This document shows, piece by piece, positions 1 through 13,127 of a DNA stretch of 64,000 nucleotides (position 1 is the first letter of the stretch; every line of letters begins with the position of its first letter). Under the pieces are notes generated by a model. That model saw only the letters and a program-made list of their open reading frames with translations, had not been told where the DNA came from and ran no database searches. The stretch is from Nectonema munidae (taxonomy: Eukaryota; Nematomorpha; Nectonematoida; Nectonematidae): contig JAUIRK010000936.1 in assembly GCA_030549495.1 (NCBI GenBank), forward strand, positions 744,001 to 808,000, read 5' to 3'. A program made the position numbers and the translations under genes.

Positions 1-984
1 AAAGGCAAGGTTCTTAATAGTTAAAACCAAAAGTTAAATTCTACTTTTTGTCATTTTTAACAACTTCTGATTCAGTATGAGTAAATTAAGTGTTCTAAAC
101 AAAACTAGAGGTAGTTTTATTTTAAAGGATGAAAAGAATATTGATTAATTTTTAGATAAAAAATTGTAAACACAAAGTTTAGTTCGGAAAAAGTAATACA
201 CACGTTTCTAATATAAAAATGAAAATCGACAATTAAAAGTTAACGGCAATAACTTATGTTTCTTGAAGAAGTGGATATTTTTGATACTTTGAATCTGGAA
301 ATCTTTCGTGGTATCTCTCCAATCTAATATATTTCACTGAAACCAATTTTCCTAAAAGCAATAAATAACAAATTAAATATAAAACTTAAAAAATGTTTTA
401 AATTGAATTAAAACGTTATCATTTCTAATTTTTCCAATGTTAAATTTTAATTGTTTGTTATAACTTGAAAATACGATTTAGATGTTAAGCCACAGATTTA
501 TTATCCATCGTTGCTACAAAAAAATTATTTTTAGTTAACATAAAAAATAAATAAAGCATAAAATAGCTGGTAAATTTTTGTATACATTTAATAAAAGTGT
601 TTCCATTTAATAAAAACGCATACTTTTTACTAATCAAGAAATCAATCACGGGTTGAACAAGCCTTAAGCCCTTAAGGAAGAACAAAAAAATTTTTAAAGA
701 TACAAATGTAATGTTTTGAAATTATGGAAAGGAAATATTTCAAATGTTTAAATTTAAAGGTCGCGAATTTAGAAATCATAGTCGAAATCTGTTGTAAATT
801 AAACCTGAATAACAAAATATATTTTATAGATTTGCTATGTTAATTTACAATAATAATGTATCCTTCGTTAAATAAAAGTTTAAATATATGAAGAGCATTC
901 CCTTCTCAATCCTCAGACTCTTTAACTCATCGAATCATGGCTTTGATCCACTTTGCCCACATCAAAAATCTATCCACCATACAG
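1..984. other. 3' flank of the MAN1 gene, no gene seen
   Basis: AT-rich sequence downstream of the MAN1 stop. No splice-supported exon, RNA gene or transposon end was recognised. Minus-strand frames between about 900 and 985 give a short peptide rich in W and K after the proposed MAN1 stop. It could be a decayed transposase end, but it is too short to assign. Confidence 0.4.
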
Positions 985-3900
985 TCAGAAAATGGTTGTA
1001 CACAATCTACAAAAGAGATTATTGTTAATGTTTTGGAAATAAAATTTTATGATGTTGATTACATTAAATTTTCCAAAAATTCTTTGCAAGTTACCTAAAT
1101 GTTCTTTCTCACAAATTAGAAGATGCAAACCAAGTAGCCAGTCCTTGGGCGGCACAATTACTCTTATTTGGCATACGAAAAACAGAAACCCATAAAGGGT
1201 TAAAGATAGGCATTAGTTAAATTTAATCTAGGATGGGAAAAAACAACTAAAAATGTATACTATTGAACCACCAGCCATGAATGGCCTTGTACGCAATGCC
1301 AGCACATTCTTCATTCAAACACTTCAAGTAAACACATCCCTAGAAGTGAGAACAAAGTCAGAAAAAATAGACGCTGAATGACAGAGAAGGCATACCTCTT
1401 TAGAGTTCGTATCTACCACAATATGTAGGATATTAGCTTCAACACCACACTTATCGAGAATTGCATTTTTAATCAATTTAATATGCTCACTAGCATTCAA
1501 CCTATAAATGTTCAAAAAGTGAGTATAATGATATATTTAAATATCAATCAATTTCAGCAATACATATATTTATCCATTTACTCAGGTTTTTCAGTTATTT
1601 TAGAGAATTGCCTAACAGATGCATTTTCACAAAATAATTACTTTGTTTAATAAAAAATATTTAAAATAAAAATGCATACACGCCTTTTGTTAAATGTTAA
1701 ATGTAAAAAGCAAATTGGCCGATTACCAATTAATCATATTATTAACATGATCGATTCTTTTTTTATTTTCAGATTTTCATTTAACCAATGAAATCTTATA
1801 TATAGACCAAGTAAGTAATATGGCAACGAGTATTACATGGAAATAAGGAATGTAACCCTTTGTAGATGTCTTTTATGCAATGCTACCATATGAGGAGGAA
1901 AGACGACCAAAAGATTTACATCTAATATGATAAATCACCTCATAAGGTTTCATGCTCAAGAAATGGTAAAAGAAAAAGAAGCCTCAGGCTCAATCTCAAA
2001 GCAATTAAAGAGGTCAACTACTGAAGCAGAATGTTCAAGAACAAGCAGCACCTTTGAGAAAGCTAACCTGCAAGTTACTTTGGAACATGTATTAGGAAAG
2101 AAACAATTATGGGATATCAATGATCATAGAGCTCAAGAGGTTCATTATTTGATTGGAGAGATGATAGCTGTTGACCTGCAACCCTATTCTGTAATATCTT
2201 GTGTTGGATTCCAAAGGTTAATTAAGGTAATTTGCCCTAATTACAATATTCCAAGCAGCAAGTACTTCACTGAAACATCAAAGAACACAGGAAAGTTGTT
2301 CCTTAGTTTGTTAATCCAAAAGGTTTGTTGTTTTTTACTGCATTTGTATTTTGTTTATATTAATAAAAAAGATTAGAGCTTTAAGGTAGGTGCCAGTCGG
2401 TGAAAAAGTATGATAATAAAATCAAAAGTCAGAGCTAACTGAAGATTCTCTTGGCCGAGATGAATGGCTTAAATGCAGCAGCCAATGAACAAGTACAATA
2501 AAGCAGATTAGCGAACGATTAATCATCGGTGCCTCATTAGTATAAATTAAGGAGATTGAGGATCATATGCACAAAGTTAGAATAACTCACATGTATCCTG
2601 GAAACATGTTGCGAATTTTGAGACATGGAGTTAGCGGCGACAAAAACTGAACTTTATTATCGAAAGCCGCCTGCCACGTTTTTGATGTCTAAATAAAAAG
2701 TCGAAAGTGAAAAGAGTTCTTGTATAAAAAAAAATGGGAAAAAACGTTGATGGGTTGAGCTTTCCACCTCCAAATGCTTTGTAACTCTCCGTCTACAAGA
2801 AGGCGTTCTCTTTGAATCCGAGTCTCGTTTTCATTGATAAAATTCAAACACTTTTTCCAAACACTTTCCATTGCGCGTCTAAAATCAAAAATAACAGCTC
2901 TTCTCAAATTTTTTAGTTTATTAGTTCTTCTATGAAATTTCATGTTAGCATAATTGATTTTCCAAAATCAACAAATTTGATAGAAAACCATAATTTTCGA
3001 TTTTAGACTAAATTTTGTATTACATAATAAGATAATATAATATACTCGGTAAATATTTTAAGAGTTTTTCTAATGTTTGGGCGATTTTAAAAAGCTCAGA
3101 TTATTTCTTGAAAAAACAAAATTCTATACTTGCATCAATGACACATTTTTGGCTTAAAAATTGTCATTCTTTTTCAAAAGTGTATTGATTATACTTTAAT
3201 TTATCTTTTTTTTCAAATAATAAATGATTTAAATACAATTGCAAAAAAGTTTATCAAAATTAAAATAAAAAATTCACATTGACAAAAAATAATAAACGAC
3301 TAAAAACTCTGGATCATGGATATATTTTTAAACATTATGAAATAACCTAATTTTAACCTAAATTAGATTTAGTTAAGTCAAATTTCCCATATCTTTTATA
3401 ACGGATATCATCTACATTTAAAACGAGATTAAGTTTTTTTTAAATGCAAAATTTCATTTTACAAAAAGCTTTTAACAACAATTAAAAAAACATTGATAAA
3501 TAATTTATTGAATTATTATAGGAAAACATAAACCAAAGTATAAACTTGATCCAATGCGAGGAATTTAATTTTTAAGGCTAGATAAAAATATACCTCTCTT
3601 TTAAAGGAATTAGGTGGTTTTTCATTTCTTGAATCACGAAGAAAATACCATTTTCATCGTCTTCTTCTTCTTCAGCAGCTTTAACAAAAATATCTGAAAG
3701 AAGAAATCAAACTTATTTACTGAGATGGATGATTTAATTTTTTCTAACCTATGATATCATCCACCAATTCAAACATTTTTTTCCTTTCCAATTGTTCTTT
3801 CAAATAATAGAAGCGTAGAAAAAAGTAAATTCCAATTATGACCAGAGCAACTAAATATACACAAAAGAAATCAAAATTATTTAGTTTTATATTGGATATG

Positions 3901-6900
3901 CAATTTATAGGAGTTCATAAGCACAGAAATTTAACAAACCCCTAAACATAATGAATATGATGAGCTACGTTTGTTCCAAGACCGTATTTCTATAAATATT
4001 TATTATCGAGCTTTTTACAGAAATAGAGTTATGGAATGTATCCAGACCGCCTTGTTAGTCTCGCGGAAGACGATCAAAAATTCCAGATAGACTTAATTTT
4101 ATTTGATTGAAGAAGTCCATGTTAAAAATAAACTTTAATTACTTCAATATATGTTCTAATTATAAGATAGTTTATTTATTTAAAAAATAAAAAAGTTAAT
4201 GTTTCAAAATAAAATTGATTTTTTTGACCGCCTCTACTGTCTTACGATTTAAGAGATTTAAGTTCTTGATTCGCTCTTGGAGTTAGTCAATATATCTTTT
4301 GACTTTTGAGTGATATCTCGCCGAAAGATGAACACATTTGGTCCAAAATTATTAGTTAACCCTGTATTAAAAGCACTTGCTCGATTTATCAAAAATGGTC
4401 ACTAGATTCTCTTAGTTAAATTAGGAAAATTCAATCCCATGCTGGTGGAATATAGAAAATTGTGGCGAAACAAACGCTATTTAGGTTTTTTCATTTTAAA
4501 TTGATCAATCACCAATCTCTTGGGGATTAAAAGATCGTGGTTGATTTTCGGTATGATAAGAAATCTTTTTATCAAAATATCATATAAATTTCTTTCCACA
4601 AAAAAGTTCTAGGAAAAATAACCCAAATAGCAAATGTTACATATCAAATAAATACAATATTGTGAATAAGGTTTTATTTTTCCCAAGAAAACCTATCTTA
4701 AAATTAAGAAATGTGTAAAAATAGAGCCAGGTATGAATTAATGTGCCTTTAATAAATTAATCCCCCTTCGATGAATTTAATTTCAATAAACTAGAAATAA
4801 AAAAGAATTTTGATGGAAGTATACAAATAAAAATAAATTTCCCACATCTCAGACGCACGAGGCTGAACCTATTAGAGGGCACAATTTTTTAATGATTATA
4901 AATGTGAAAAATGATCAATCAATGTCTCTCTTTTTATAAAAAAATATTCGCAAATTTAATCTAATATTATTTGCCAAAAATCAAGAATTTAAGAAAAAAG
5001 TATTAAATTATTTTTTATTATAACAAGTATTATTATACCTCGATGTGGAACACTGTTTCATAAATCCCACTATATTTTTGAAAAATTGCGTTGAAATTTT
5101 ATAAACATCGCTTAGGATTGTAACTTAATCACATAATTTCTAGTTTGTTCTCCAGATAGACATGAATTTTACACTCAAATAAAATACAATTTTGCATTCC
5201 AATCAGATATAACCAGCATTAAAAGCATGAACTGTATCATTTTTTTTACAAATATGAACATGGAAAAATTGACGATTCCAAAAACTAAAAATTCTCTTAC
5301 TTAATATTGCATATGCAATTGAAGAAAAAGACGAAATGAAAATCTTCTTGAGTTTGCACATTAAAGGGTATCTCTTCACCTCGTTAACGCTGAGCCAGTA
5401 AATCTCATTGATCGATGCGATTAAAGTACAGCCATCTTTATCCGAAAAGCTTAAAGCATCAAAAACAAAAAATTATGAAAAGAAATAGTGAGTTTAAAAT
5501 TTACGTAATTCCCCAATGAGGATTTTTCACTATAAGTTCAAGAGAAGCCTTCAAATTTTCATTCAACTCATACCTAGGAACATTGGGCTTAATAAAAAAA
5601 TTAAAATTAACCATTTTTAATACTAAAGTATAAATTGGGGTAAATAAAAAAAACTCCCGATTTTCATACTGAAAATGCTGCGTTTGTGTTAAATTCCTGA
5701 GAGAAGAGAGGCTAAAACTCTGTTGTCTTCAAAGTACTTCGGTAAACAATTAACAGAGTAATAATTATGGTTAGTCTACAAAGCATAGTTAGAATGTTGA
5801 TTCGTCAAATGAGTATATTTATTAGCAAATATTGAATATATAACGATCAAATCACTGCAAACATTTGTACAATATAAGCTTAAAGCTCATGGGCCAAATG
5901 AAATACAAAGCATTATTATAGACCATTTTAAATAGTAAATTATTTAAAATAGACCTTTTTTTTGGATAAAACTAATAAGATTTCGTCAATAGTCATATTC
6001 CTTGTTTGTTTTCCTAAATTTTTGCATTCGTAATTCCCTTAAATACAAGCAATGTTATCTAGAGACACAATAATATTGAGAAGGAAAGAATTTACCAGAT
6101 CTATAAACAAGAGTGCGGTAGATAGTTTTAATGATTGGTAATAATATTTCATATTCATCATTTTTAACACTTCTTTCCTAAACAGAAAAATCAATAAATG
6201 TAAAGAAAAGGAAGGAAAATGGCTATTTTACCTCTGTTAAAATAGATTTCTCCCCACCCGATGAAGTAAAAATGGCATCATCTAGAAAAAATGGAAAAAT
6301 AAGGAAAAAGCTGAAAAGAATTAATTGACTAAGAACCTTTGTCGGAAAAGCTGAATTTGGTAACGGAAAGGAGAATAGCTGGAATGATAAGAAGAGCTAG
6401 GCAGCATGAAAATAATTTAAAGCAAGTATTATTTGACTTTTTGAAGATTGGGTTGAATTCGGTGTGAGGTAGAGATGATAAGACTTGATCGAAAAAAGTA
6501 GATTTGATTGGAGTGGATGTAGTAAAGGATTTATCTTTTTGAAAAGATTTTTGAAAAGTACGCAACTTATTACGTGCTATTTCAATAGGGCTTGGATTTT
6601 GTACAGAATTTGATTGTGTATCAGATACATCATCATTATCTGAATAAGCAAGATTCTTTCTATAACTATAATAATCATAAGATGATTTGGTATTGTGTTG
6701 ATTGGAAGATTTCCGTTCACGTGAAGATACCGATGAATAAGAAGCATAATCATTAGGTTTAGATGCATGAGAAAATGCGAAACTAGGCAAAAAATCTTCC
6801 TGCTTTGAATGTTGTTTCAATTCTGTGTGGGACTTTTTAGTTGTAAATCTTTTTATCTCATTTGGGCTACGAGAAACAGGATTCTTCTTTCTTGGAATTT

Positions 6901-7090
6901 TATTTTCATTAAGATATACTTTATCTGAAGAAGAATTTAAATTTTTTTGAGATAAATTTTTTTCTTTTTCAAGTTGCTTTAATTTTTTCAACCAATATTT
7001 TCTAGTTGTGTCTGTAATCGGTCCTACATCTATTTTGTGTTTGCTTAGAGCCATAAACAATTTTGAGTCGGAAAGATTGTCTAAATCCAT
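985..7090 (-). CDS. MAN1: MAN1/LEMD3-type inner nuclear membrane protein (LEM, MSC and RRM domains), 13 exons
   Basis: Exons on the minus strand: 7090-6337, 6281-6232, 6177-6096, 6037-5955, 5587-5505, 5449-5301, 3850-3749, 3693-3594, 2878-2746, 2688-2591, 1501-1396, 1339-1261 and 1094-985. All introns are GT-AG, all phases join, and the total is 1929 nt (642 residues). Residues 1-45 form a LEM domain ([20 protein letters not shown], then [10 protein letters not shown]), which in this family binds BAF. A Ser/Lys-rich linker leads to TM1 (about 223-245). The lumenal part carries YEC and HWGI motifs, TM2 spans about 387-412, and the MSC winged-helix end reads [22 protein letters not shown] and WRWKAQP. 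The RRM follows ([42 protein letters not shown]). The RRM is what separates MAN1 from LEMD2. MAN1 is known to bind receptor SMADs through this C-terminal region. The last exon (RRM strand 4) is the weakest call. Intron 10 carries a hAT fragment on the opposite strand. Confidence 0.9.
1740..2345 (+). pseudogene. hAT transposase N-terminal fragment with BED zinc finger, inside MAN1 intron 10
   Basis: The plus-strand open frame from 1927 reads [13 protein letters not shown], then [17 protein letters not shown] and PSSKYFTE. This is the ZBED1/hAT arrangement of a BED finger followed by the start of the transposase core. The finger cysteines lie just upstream, around 1868-1890 (CNAT region), in a shifted or interrupted frame, and the His pair is at NHLIRFH. 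A donor-like AG/GTTTGT follows at about 2322, after which the frame runs into low-complexity sequence. No catalytic core or hATC domain follows, so this is a truncated relic. It reads opposite to MAN1, so it cannot be a MAN1 exon. Confidence 0.7.
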
Positions 7091-8270
7091 TGCTGATTTT
7101 CCTTAAAAATAGATTTAAAGTTCAAAACATTAAATGGATACTAAATGAGTTAATACAAAGATTTTTAATGGGACTAAAAAAGGCCATTAAGAACTTTCCT
7201 TATTAAAATATATTGAAATTGGGTTTGGGGTGTAATTGAAAGTAAGAAGTAAATATTTCACTTCAAAAAATATGGAGATATTTTAATGTTTTTAAAATTC
7301 TTATTTAAAACATAAATAAAAGATCCCTCTTATTATCCCTCTCAACACTCAGCAAGCAAGACACTCCATGCTTTCATTTACGTCATATAATATATATGAA
7401 GAAGGTCATAGTGACCGAAATATCATTGCTGGTATTTTGTTTTAAATAAAAGATTTATTCAACGTTTTCTATTTATTATTTAGTTTGTAGTATTTTATAT
7501 TACAATACAACTAAAGATATGTAATTATTAATTTTTGAACTAAGGTTTGCTTAAATTGAAGAAAAGAAATTTTTTAGTATTAATGGAAAACAAAATATTA
7601 GGTCAATATGAAAATTAAAAAAATGAAAGAAAAGTTTTTCATACAATAAATGCAATTAAAAATGCTAATTTTGAACAAATCAATCTATCTTTATTAAAAT
7701 AAGCTAAAATAAAGAATAAATAATATTTATTATATAGAAGCAGAGTTTCGGAGCCGGAGTAATTTTAAATATTATGTTTTTATTGCTTAATGCAAAGTTC
7801 AATATTAGGATTTCTCTCAAATTTTAACGACTGCCAATCAATTATGACCTAAAAATATAAGTTTAAGATATGAAAACAGTAGATCACACAAACCCAATTT
7901 ACTTCCGGCGAGTCAAAACTTAAAAAGAGGAGGCATAATTTTAATTCTATGAGAATGTACATTTATATTTATAAATTTTGCTTAAATAAAAAAATATTGG
8001 TTTATCTTGTTTTTCATTTTTATTGCTAAGTGAATACACCAAGCCACTAAAAATTATTTTTATCTCTTCCTTGTCTAAGGGATTATTAATTTATCAACTA
8101 GTTTTATAAATGAATTGTACTCTTTCATTTGGATAGTACGAAACCGTTCAATAAACAAGCCTTTTTTTTAGCAAAAATTATGGTCTGTTGAAACTATAAA
8201 TCTAGTTCTTAACAATATGAATTTGGCATAATGATTATGCACTAAGCAATATAGCATGTATCACAGCCGT
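7091..8270. other. Upstream flank of MAN1, no gene seen
   Basis: The MAN1 start codon has an A-rich context (ATCAGCA before ATG). A promoter or 5' untranslated exon is probably somewhere here, but no TATA-like or splice signal stands out against the AT background. No repeat ends were recognised. Confidence 0.35.
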
Positions 8271-8650
8271 CTTAAGATGAAGCTGAGCGCGACGGGTGTT
8301 TAAGTTAACTACTAACGCGGGTCGATCACTTCATCACGGGCCAAGAAAAAAGAGTGAGAGTTGGACAAGGATATTGGGAATGGGCAAAAATTAAGCGCGG
8401 CTTAAATGAGGGGATACTCTTTTATCATTCACATTAACGACCGTACAGCTGCTGAAATATCAGCTGGCATTTCATTCTATGCTAATGGCGTATATGGAGC
8501 TCTTGGACCTGTCATGGAGGTGTTGATCTGCAACCTAGACTAGACAAGATCCAAGAAGATAGTCTGTCATACGAAGATAGACATAGAAGGCTAAAAATAT
8601 TTTACCACAGCCTCAAAGTGAAAACTAGGTGGCTTGTAAAGCTACAAAAG
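8270..8650. other. Unassigned island of higher GC
   Basis: Composition changes sharply from the surrounding AT-rich DNA (for example CTGAGCGCGACGGG near 8284 and ACGCGGGTCGATCAC near 8317). All six frames are broken by stops after at most about 30 residues. It looks like a decayed insertion or retrocopy rather than a live gene. No tRNA-like boxes or inverted ends were recognised. Confidence 0.3.
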
Positions 8651-8999
8651 AGTAATATTCTTAATTTAAGTAGTGAACACATAGAATTTTTTGTTGATAA
8701 ACATGATCAAAATCGAATAAGTGTCTACTTTCAAGAAAAGTCTTCGGACAGCATGCTAGCTGACTAACTTGATTGCCTGAAGAAGCTACATTGTTTAAGA
8801 GTGGGTATTTTTGCTTATTAAAGGATTCATATAACGGTTTCTGTCAAAAATAAACGTATTTAATCCTATTCTATAAGAAAGAAATAACCATAAGGCACAA
8901 ACGCTCTCTATGAGTTTACATCAAAACTTTTATGCCCATAGTTCGACACTTTTTTAGTTGTCGGTAATGGAAAAATAATCTTACATACCTGGACATATT

Positions 9000-9085
9000 A
9001 TAGGGATGATTACAATGGGGAATCGAAACCAGGCCAAATGGATCAAGACCCTATACCCCCACCACTTGGCCATTTGCAGAAAATG
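9000..9085 (-). repeat. tRNA-headed SINE fragment, family B
   Basis: On the minus strand the sequence has an A-box-like TGGCCAAGTGGT and a B-box-like GGTTTCGATTCC at tRNA-like spacing, followed by AT-rich sequence. The copy at 26240-26352 shares both boxes and the stretch before the B box. The missing acceptor-stem pairing and the second copy argue for a SINE rather than a tRNA gene. Confidence 0.5.
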
Positions 9086-9089
9086 TACC

Positions 9090-11640
9090 AATTTTGAAAG
9101 TTTCTATATTTAAAATGCTAAAAAGTAATATTTTCATAAATTTGGGATTTCTGCATGAAATAGATACTAAATTTAGAAAGTATACATAAATTTTTTTTAA
9201 AGTTTTCTCAATATAAAATATTTTTCAGTATCAAATTTTTTTATATACCAAGTATTGATATAACTTTCAAAACTTTTTTTTCAATATTTTTTGAAACAAT
9301 TTTAGTTCTTAGATTTTACGTATCAAGACTGGACATAATTGACATTTTTTGGCTGTCCATTTGTAATTGTAGTCTTACTCAATATATACGGAGTTGGAGT
9401 CTCATTAGAAACTTTATTTTAGCTCTAATTTCTACTCAATAAACAACAATAGTTTATATTCTTCTACGTTGCTCATATTTGTTTTTAAATAAATAAAGTG
9501 AATTAGTACAGTCAGATCCGTATCGAGAGGTATAAAATGGAGTAATTTAATTAAATGTCAATGTTTACTAGCGCTAATGATTCAAATTAAATAAGAAAAT
9601 TGATTTTGAGTTTTTTGTATCTCATCCTAATAGATTTTATAACTAAACTGGTGCTTAGTCCCCTTACTCAAAAAGTCTCTTTCACTATAGGATACACATA
9701 ATGAGGATTACATAAAACATGAAAATTATTTTTTAGAAAGAAAATATTATCAAGTTTTGAAATATTTCCAACGGCAAAATCAGAATAAATTTTTAACTTT
9801 TTTTTTTTTTTGTTTATATTCATTATGTTTAATGTTTGTATTCATTATGTTTATATATATATATATATATGTGTGTATTATTTTGTTTATGTATGTATTA
9901 TATGTTTATCTATGTATACATGAGAATACGTGTTTATGCTTATGTATATCTTGACTTATGTTAGATAAATACTTCTTTTATATTTGTGTGTATATCTTAT
10001 GAATGATATTCTTGTACATGTTTGTTTTTGCCTTTACTCTTCTTCCAAATTCTGCTGGAGTGCATCTCGATGAGCATTTTACTTCCTTTGACCTTTCTTT
10101 TCTCCTTTTTTTATAACTTCTGTTGGAGTCATCCCGATGAAGATCCATCTTCCTTTGATCTCTTTCAGAAATGAATTTATGCGATGCTAATTTTGATCGA
10201 TACAATATTCAATGTTTATCTTTTTTTTTCCAATTTTTATTAATAAATTTATTATTATTATTAAAAAAAAAAAAAAAAAACTTAACATTCTAATACTTAA
10301 ATTGTTCCTTATTCTTGACATCTGGATCAGTCTTGTGTAGAAAAAATATTAGATCAAGTTTACCAATAATATAGTATTTCACTTCTTTATTGTGTCCCAT
10401 TTACATATTCAATTTTTATAAATTTTAGGTTTAAATGGTAATAATCAGGGATTTGGAAAAAATTATACAGGAATATATCTAATCAATGAAATATTTAACT
10501 CTATCTTATCAATGAATATAAAAGGAATATAAACATTAAAATATCATAGGCTATTATAGAATATAAAAATTAAATTAAATTTTACAAATATTTTAATTTA
10601 TAAGTGAAGACCCGCCATTAAAGAATATAAAAACTTGCATAAGACTAAGATTAAAAAATAAAAAGCCCCACCATCAACAAATTGAAATTTACAAATTACA
10701 ATGAAATAATGAATTAATTTTTGACAATGGGCTTATAAAGCAAATAAAATCAAAATATAGAAAAATTATTGATATCATTGACGGTAACGATCAAAATGTT
10801 GACTTTGTTAAGATGGGCCTTCTACTTGTAATAAGAAAGCAGATTTATAAAAGCAAATTTCTCTTTGCTATGAGAAATGAAGATAAGAAATATTAACCAT
10901 GATAAAATCTAAAACCTTAACAGGACACAAGTAGAGAAAGGAGCTTATGTTTTAGATCATATATTTCATACGGAACTTTGTATAAATTAAATGCAGTTGC
11001 TGTGAGGAATTTGATTGGAGATCAGAAATTTTGGTCTGTCAGCCTTGTTCTATGGGAAGTTTTTGTAGCTTGCATAAATGAAAATAGTTTCTAAATACAT
11101 ATGAATAACAATATATTCACATGATTTTTGTAGCAAACTTTCTAGTTATTAAATTAATAGAGTACATGTCATTGTTTTCAAGGCCTGGTCGCATCGCTGG
11201 TTCGATTTCTTTGAGCCAATTTTTCAAAAAAGGTGTTTTGTTGTATTATATTTTGGGTTTTGTCTAGTGTTTGTAATAGTGTTTTTTTATGAAGGAGAGT
11301 TGAGATGTGGTATCTTTGACAATGAATAAATTATCTTCTCTCATAATATCATTTTTAAATCTTTAAATATTCTTTAAAAATATAAAATAAAAGGAATTAT
11401 TTTTCTATTATAAAATACAAGGGCCACATGCATAATTGGTTTGCGTGTTTGACGCCTTTAATATATTAATATGTAAAACTTAACTGCTTCTTTGTATTAC
11501 ACAATCTTCTACTAAAGAACTAAAGAAGATGGTTATAAGACCACCTAAATATCTACATTTGATAAAGACGACTTTAATGTAACAAAAGATTTCTTTAATT
11601 TACATACAATAAAATTTAAAAAGGAGGGGAAAAAATCCTA
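9090..11640. other. Intergenic AT-rich stretch with simple repeats
   Basis: No gene seen. It contains a TA/TG microsatellite at about 9850-9960, a two-copy pyrimidine-rich tandem repeat at 10040-10165, an (ATT)n plus poly-A run at 10240-10280, and otherwise unstructured AT-rich DNA. Short open frames here are low-complexity. Confidence 0.45.
10040..10165. repeat. Two-copy tandem repeat, unit about 66 bp
   Basis: TTCTGCTGGAGTGCATCTCG and TTCTGTTGGAGTCATCCCG begin two adjacent units about 66 bp apart. Each unit continues into ACTTCCTTTGACCTTTC or CTTCCTTTGATCTCTTTC. A short minus-strand frame across it is explained by the duplicated pyrimidine-rich unit. Confidence 0.55.
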
Positions 11641-11649
11641 TAAAAATAA

Positions 11650-13120
11650 TCGCATCATTTTTTATAGAAAAGAAAAATATTTAACCGTGATCAAACATTT
11701 TCTATTTCAAAAATTTATCGAGCCTGTTCTTGAAAATATTTAAAGACGGAGAATTAACAACGAAATTAGGCAAAAAATTCCAATCATTTATCATACGTTT
11801 TGAAAAAAATCTTTTCAAAAATGACTTTTTGCAATGACTCTTTCAAAACTTGTAAGAGTGAAATCTTTGCAATCTTTAGGATAATTCTGGTAAAACTTGT
11901 GAAATTGTTCTCAAATTACCATTTGCAATATTGAATACAGTAAACATATAATTTCTTTTGAATCTGTATATCATCGAGGACAAATTCAACCTTTTTAGTC
12001 TTTCCTTATATTTCAGATGTTTCATTCCAGGAATCTTTTTGGTGATTGTTCTTGTGACTCTTTCAATGTTTGCAGCATCACAGGAATAAAAAGGATAAGC
12101 AATAACGTTTCCAACAGGAAAATATTAAATATTATGGGACCCAGAACAGATCCTTGCGGCACATCACTTGTTACTGGGTTTTCTTGAGAATAACTCCCAA
12201 TTACAAAAATAATTTATTTTCTATCTTTAAAAAATCTTTAAATAATGACAGTAAGTTTCTTTTTATGCCAAATGATTCTAGCTTATCAATTAAATATTTA
12301 TATGGAATGGAGTCAAAAGCTTTGTGAAAATCAAAGTAAATCACATCAATTGTATCATTCAGCTCAAGTAGATGAACCAAATCCTTTTGAAACTTTAAAC
12401 GACTCAAAAACCTTACAGAGAATTGGGTTGAGACTTATAGGCCTATAATTGTGACAAAATTTACTATCTCAAGTTTTGATTACCGGTATGATTAAAGTAT
12501 TTTTCCTTTAATCTAAAAAATTTTTTTCCTTTAAAGACTTTTCAAAAAGCATTTTAACTGGAACAGCTAAAACAACATGTAACTTAGTGATAATGTAGGG
12601 ATGTAAGTTATCAATCCCAGGGGACTTGAACTTGTCTAGGCTTTTCAACTTATTATATATTGTGCCTATATCAAAATTAATAGAGTCAATTGTAACGTTA
12701 CAAGTGGCCAAAATCTTGAATTTATGAGTGCATGGATTCGAAAAACAAGAACTAAAGTACTCACTAAATGTATTAGCTCTCTCAACATCTGTCGATAAAC
12801 GAAACCTATCAGATCCAACAAGTTCAGAGAAATTGCCTTTTTTCTTTCGATTACGACTAAACTTTTTTAGAACTATGTTTATAGCTTGAAAGAAGCTTCT
12901 TCTCATGAAATACCATAGCTTTACGCGTCACTTTTCTTAAAACATTCGATACTTGTTTATACATGGTAAACATACCTTAGCATCCAAACTTGATAAAATT
13001 GGCTAAAAGTTTTTAAACAAAATTCTATTTCTTCTAGTAAAATAGTCACGAAATTTTCTATTAGACATTTTCAAAGGAGTATACTTTTCTCTATGGGAAT
13101 AGAGTCTTCCTTTTATATCA
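11650..13120 (-). mobile_element. CR1/L2-like non-LTR retrotransposon (LINE) fragment
   Basis: On the minus strand: a linker segment near 13075 (PLKMSNRKFRDYFTRRNRIL), then at 12906-12508 the block FSEYFSSCF and LDKFKSPGIDNLHPYIITKL (RT motif 0/1 region). Next comes NYRPISL near 12440 and IDVIYFDFHKAFDSIP near 12340 (RT motif A, with the catalytic Asp in YFDFHKAFD). VTSDVPQGSVLGPIIFNIF follows near 12150 (RT motif B). The usual YADD block is not recognisable after that. Frameshifts and stops separate the pieces, so it is dead. Block order and wording match the CR1/L2/Daphne group. The exact clade is inference. Confidence 0.8.
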
Positions 13121-13127
13121 TACTAAT

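Noticed and set aside
2689-2943. Minus-strand frame as a stand-alone small gene or the C terminus of LEMD2
   Set aside because: Its first 20 codons and last 20 codons are intron. Donor and acceptor sites in phase link its middle (2878-2746) to MAN1 exons on both sides, including the RRM.
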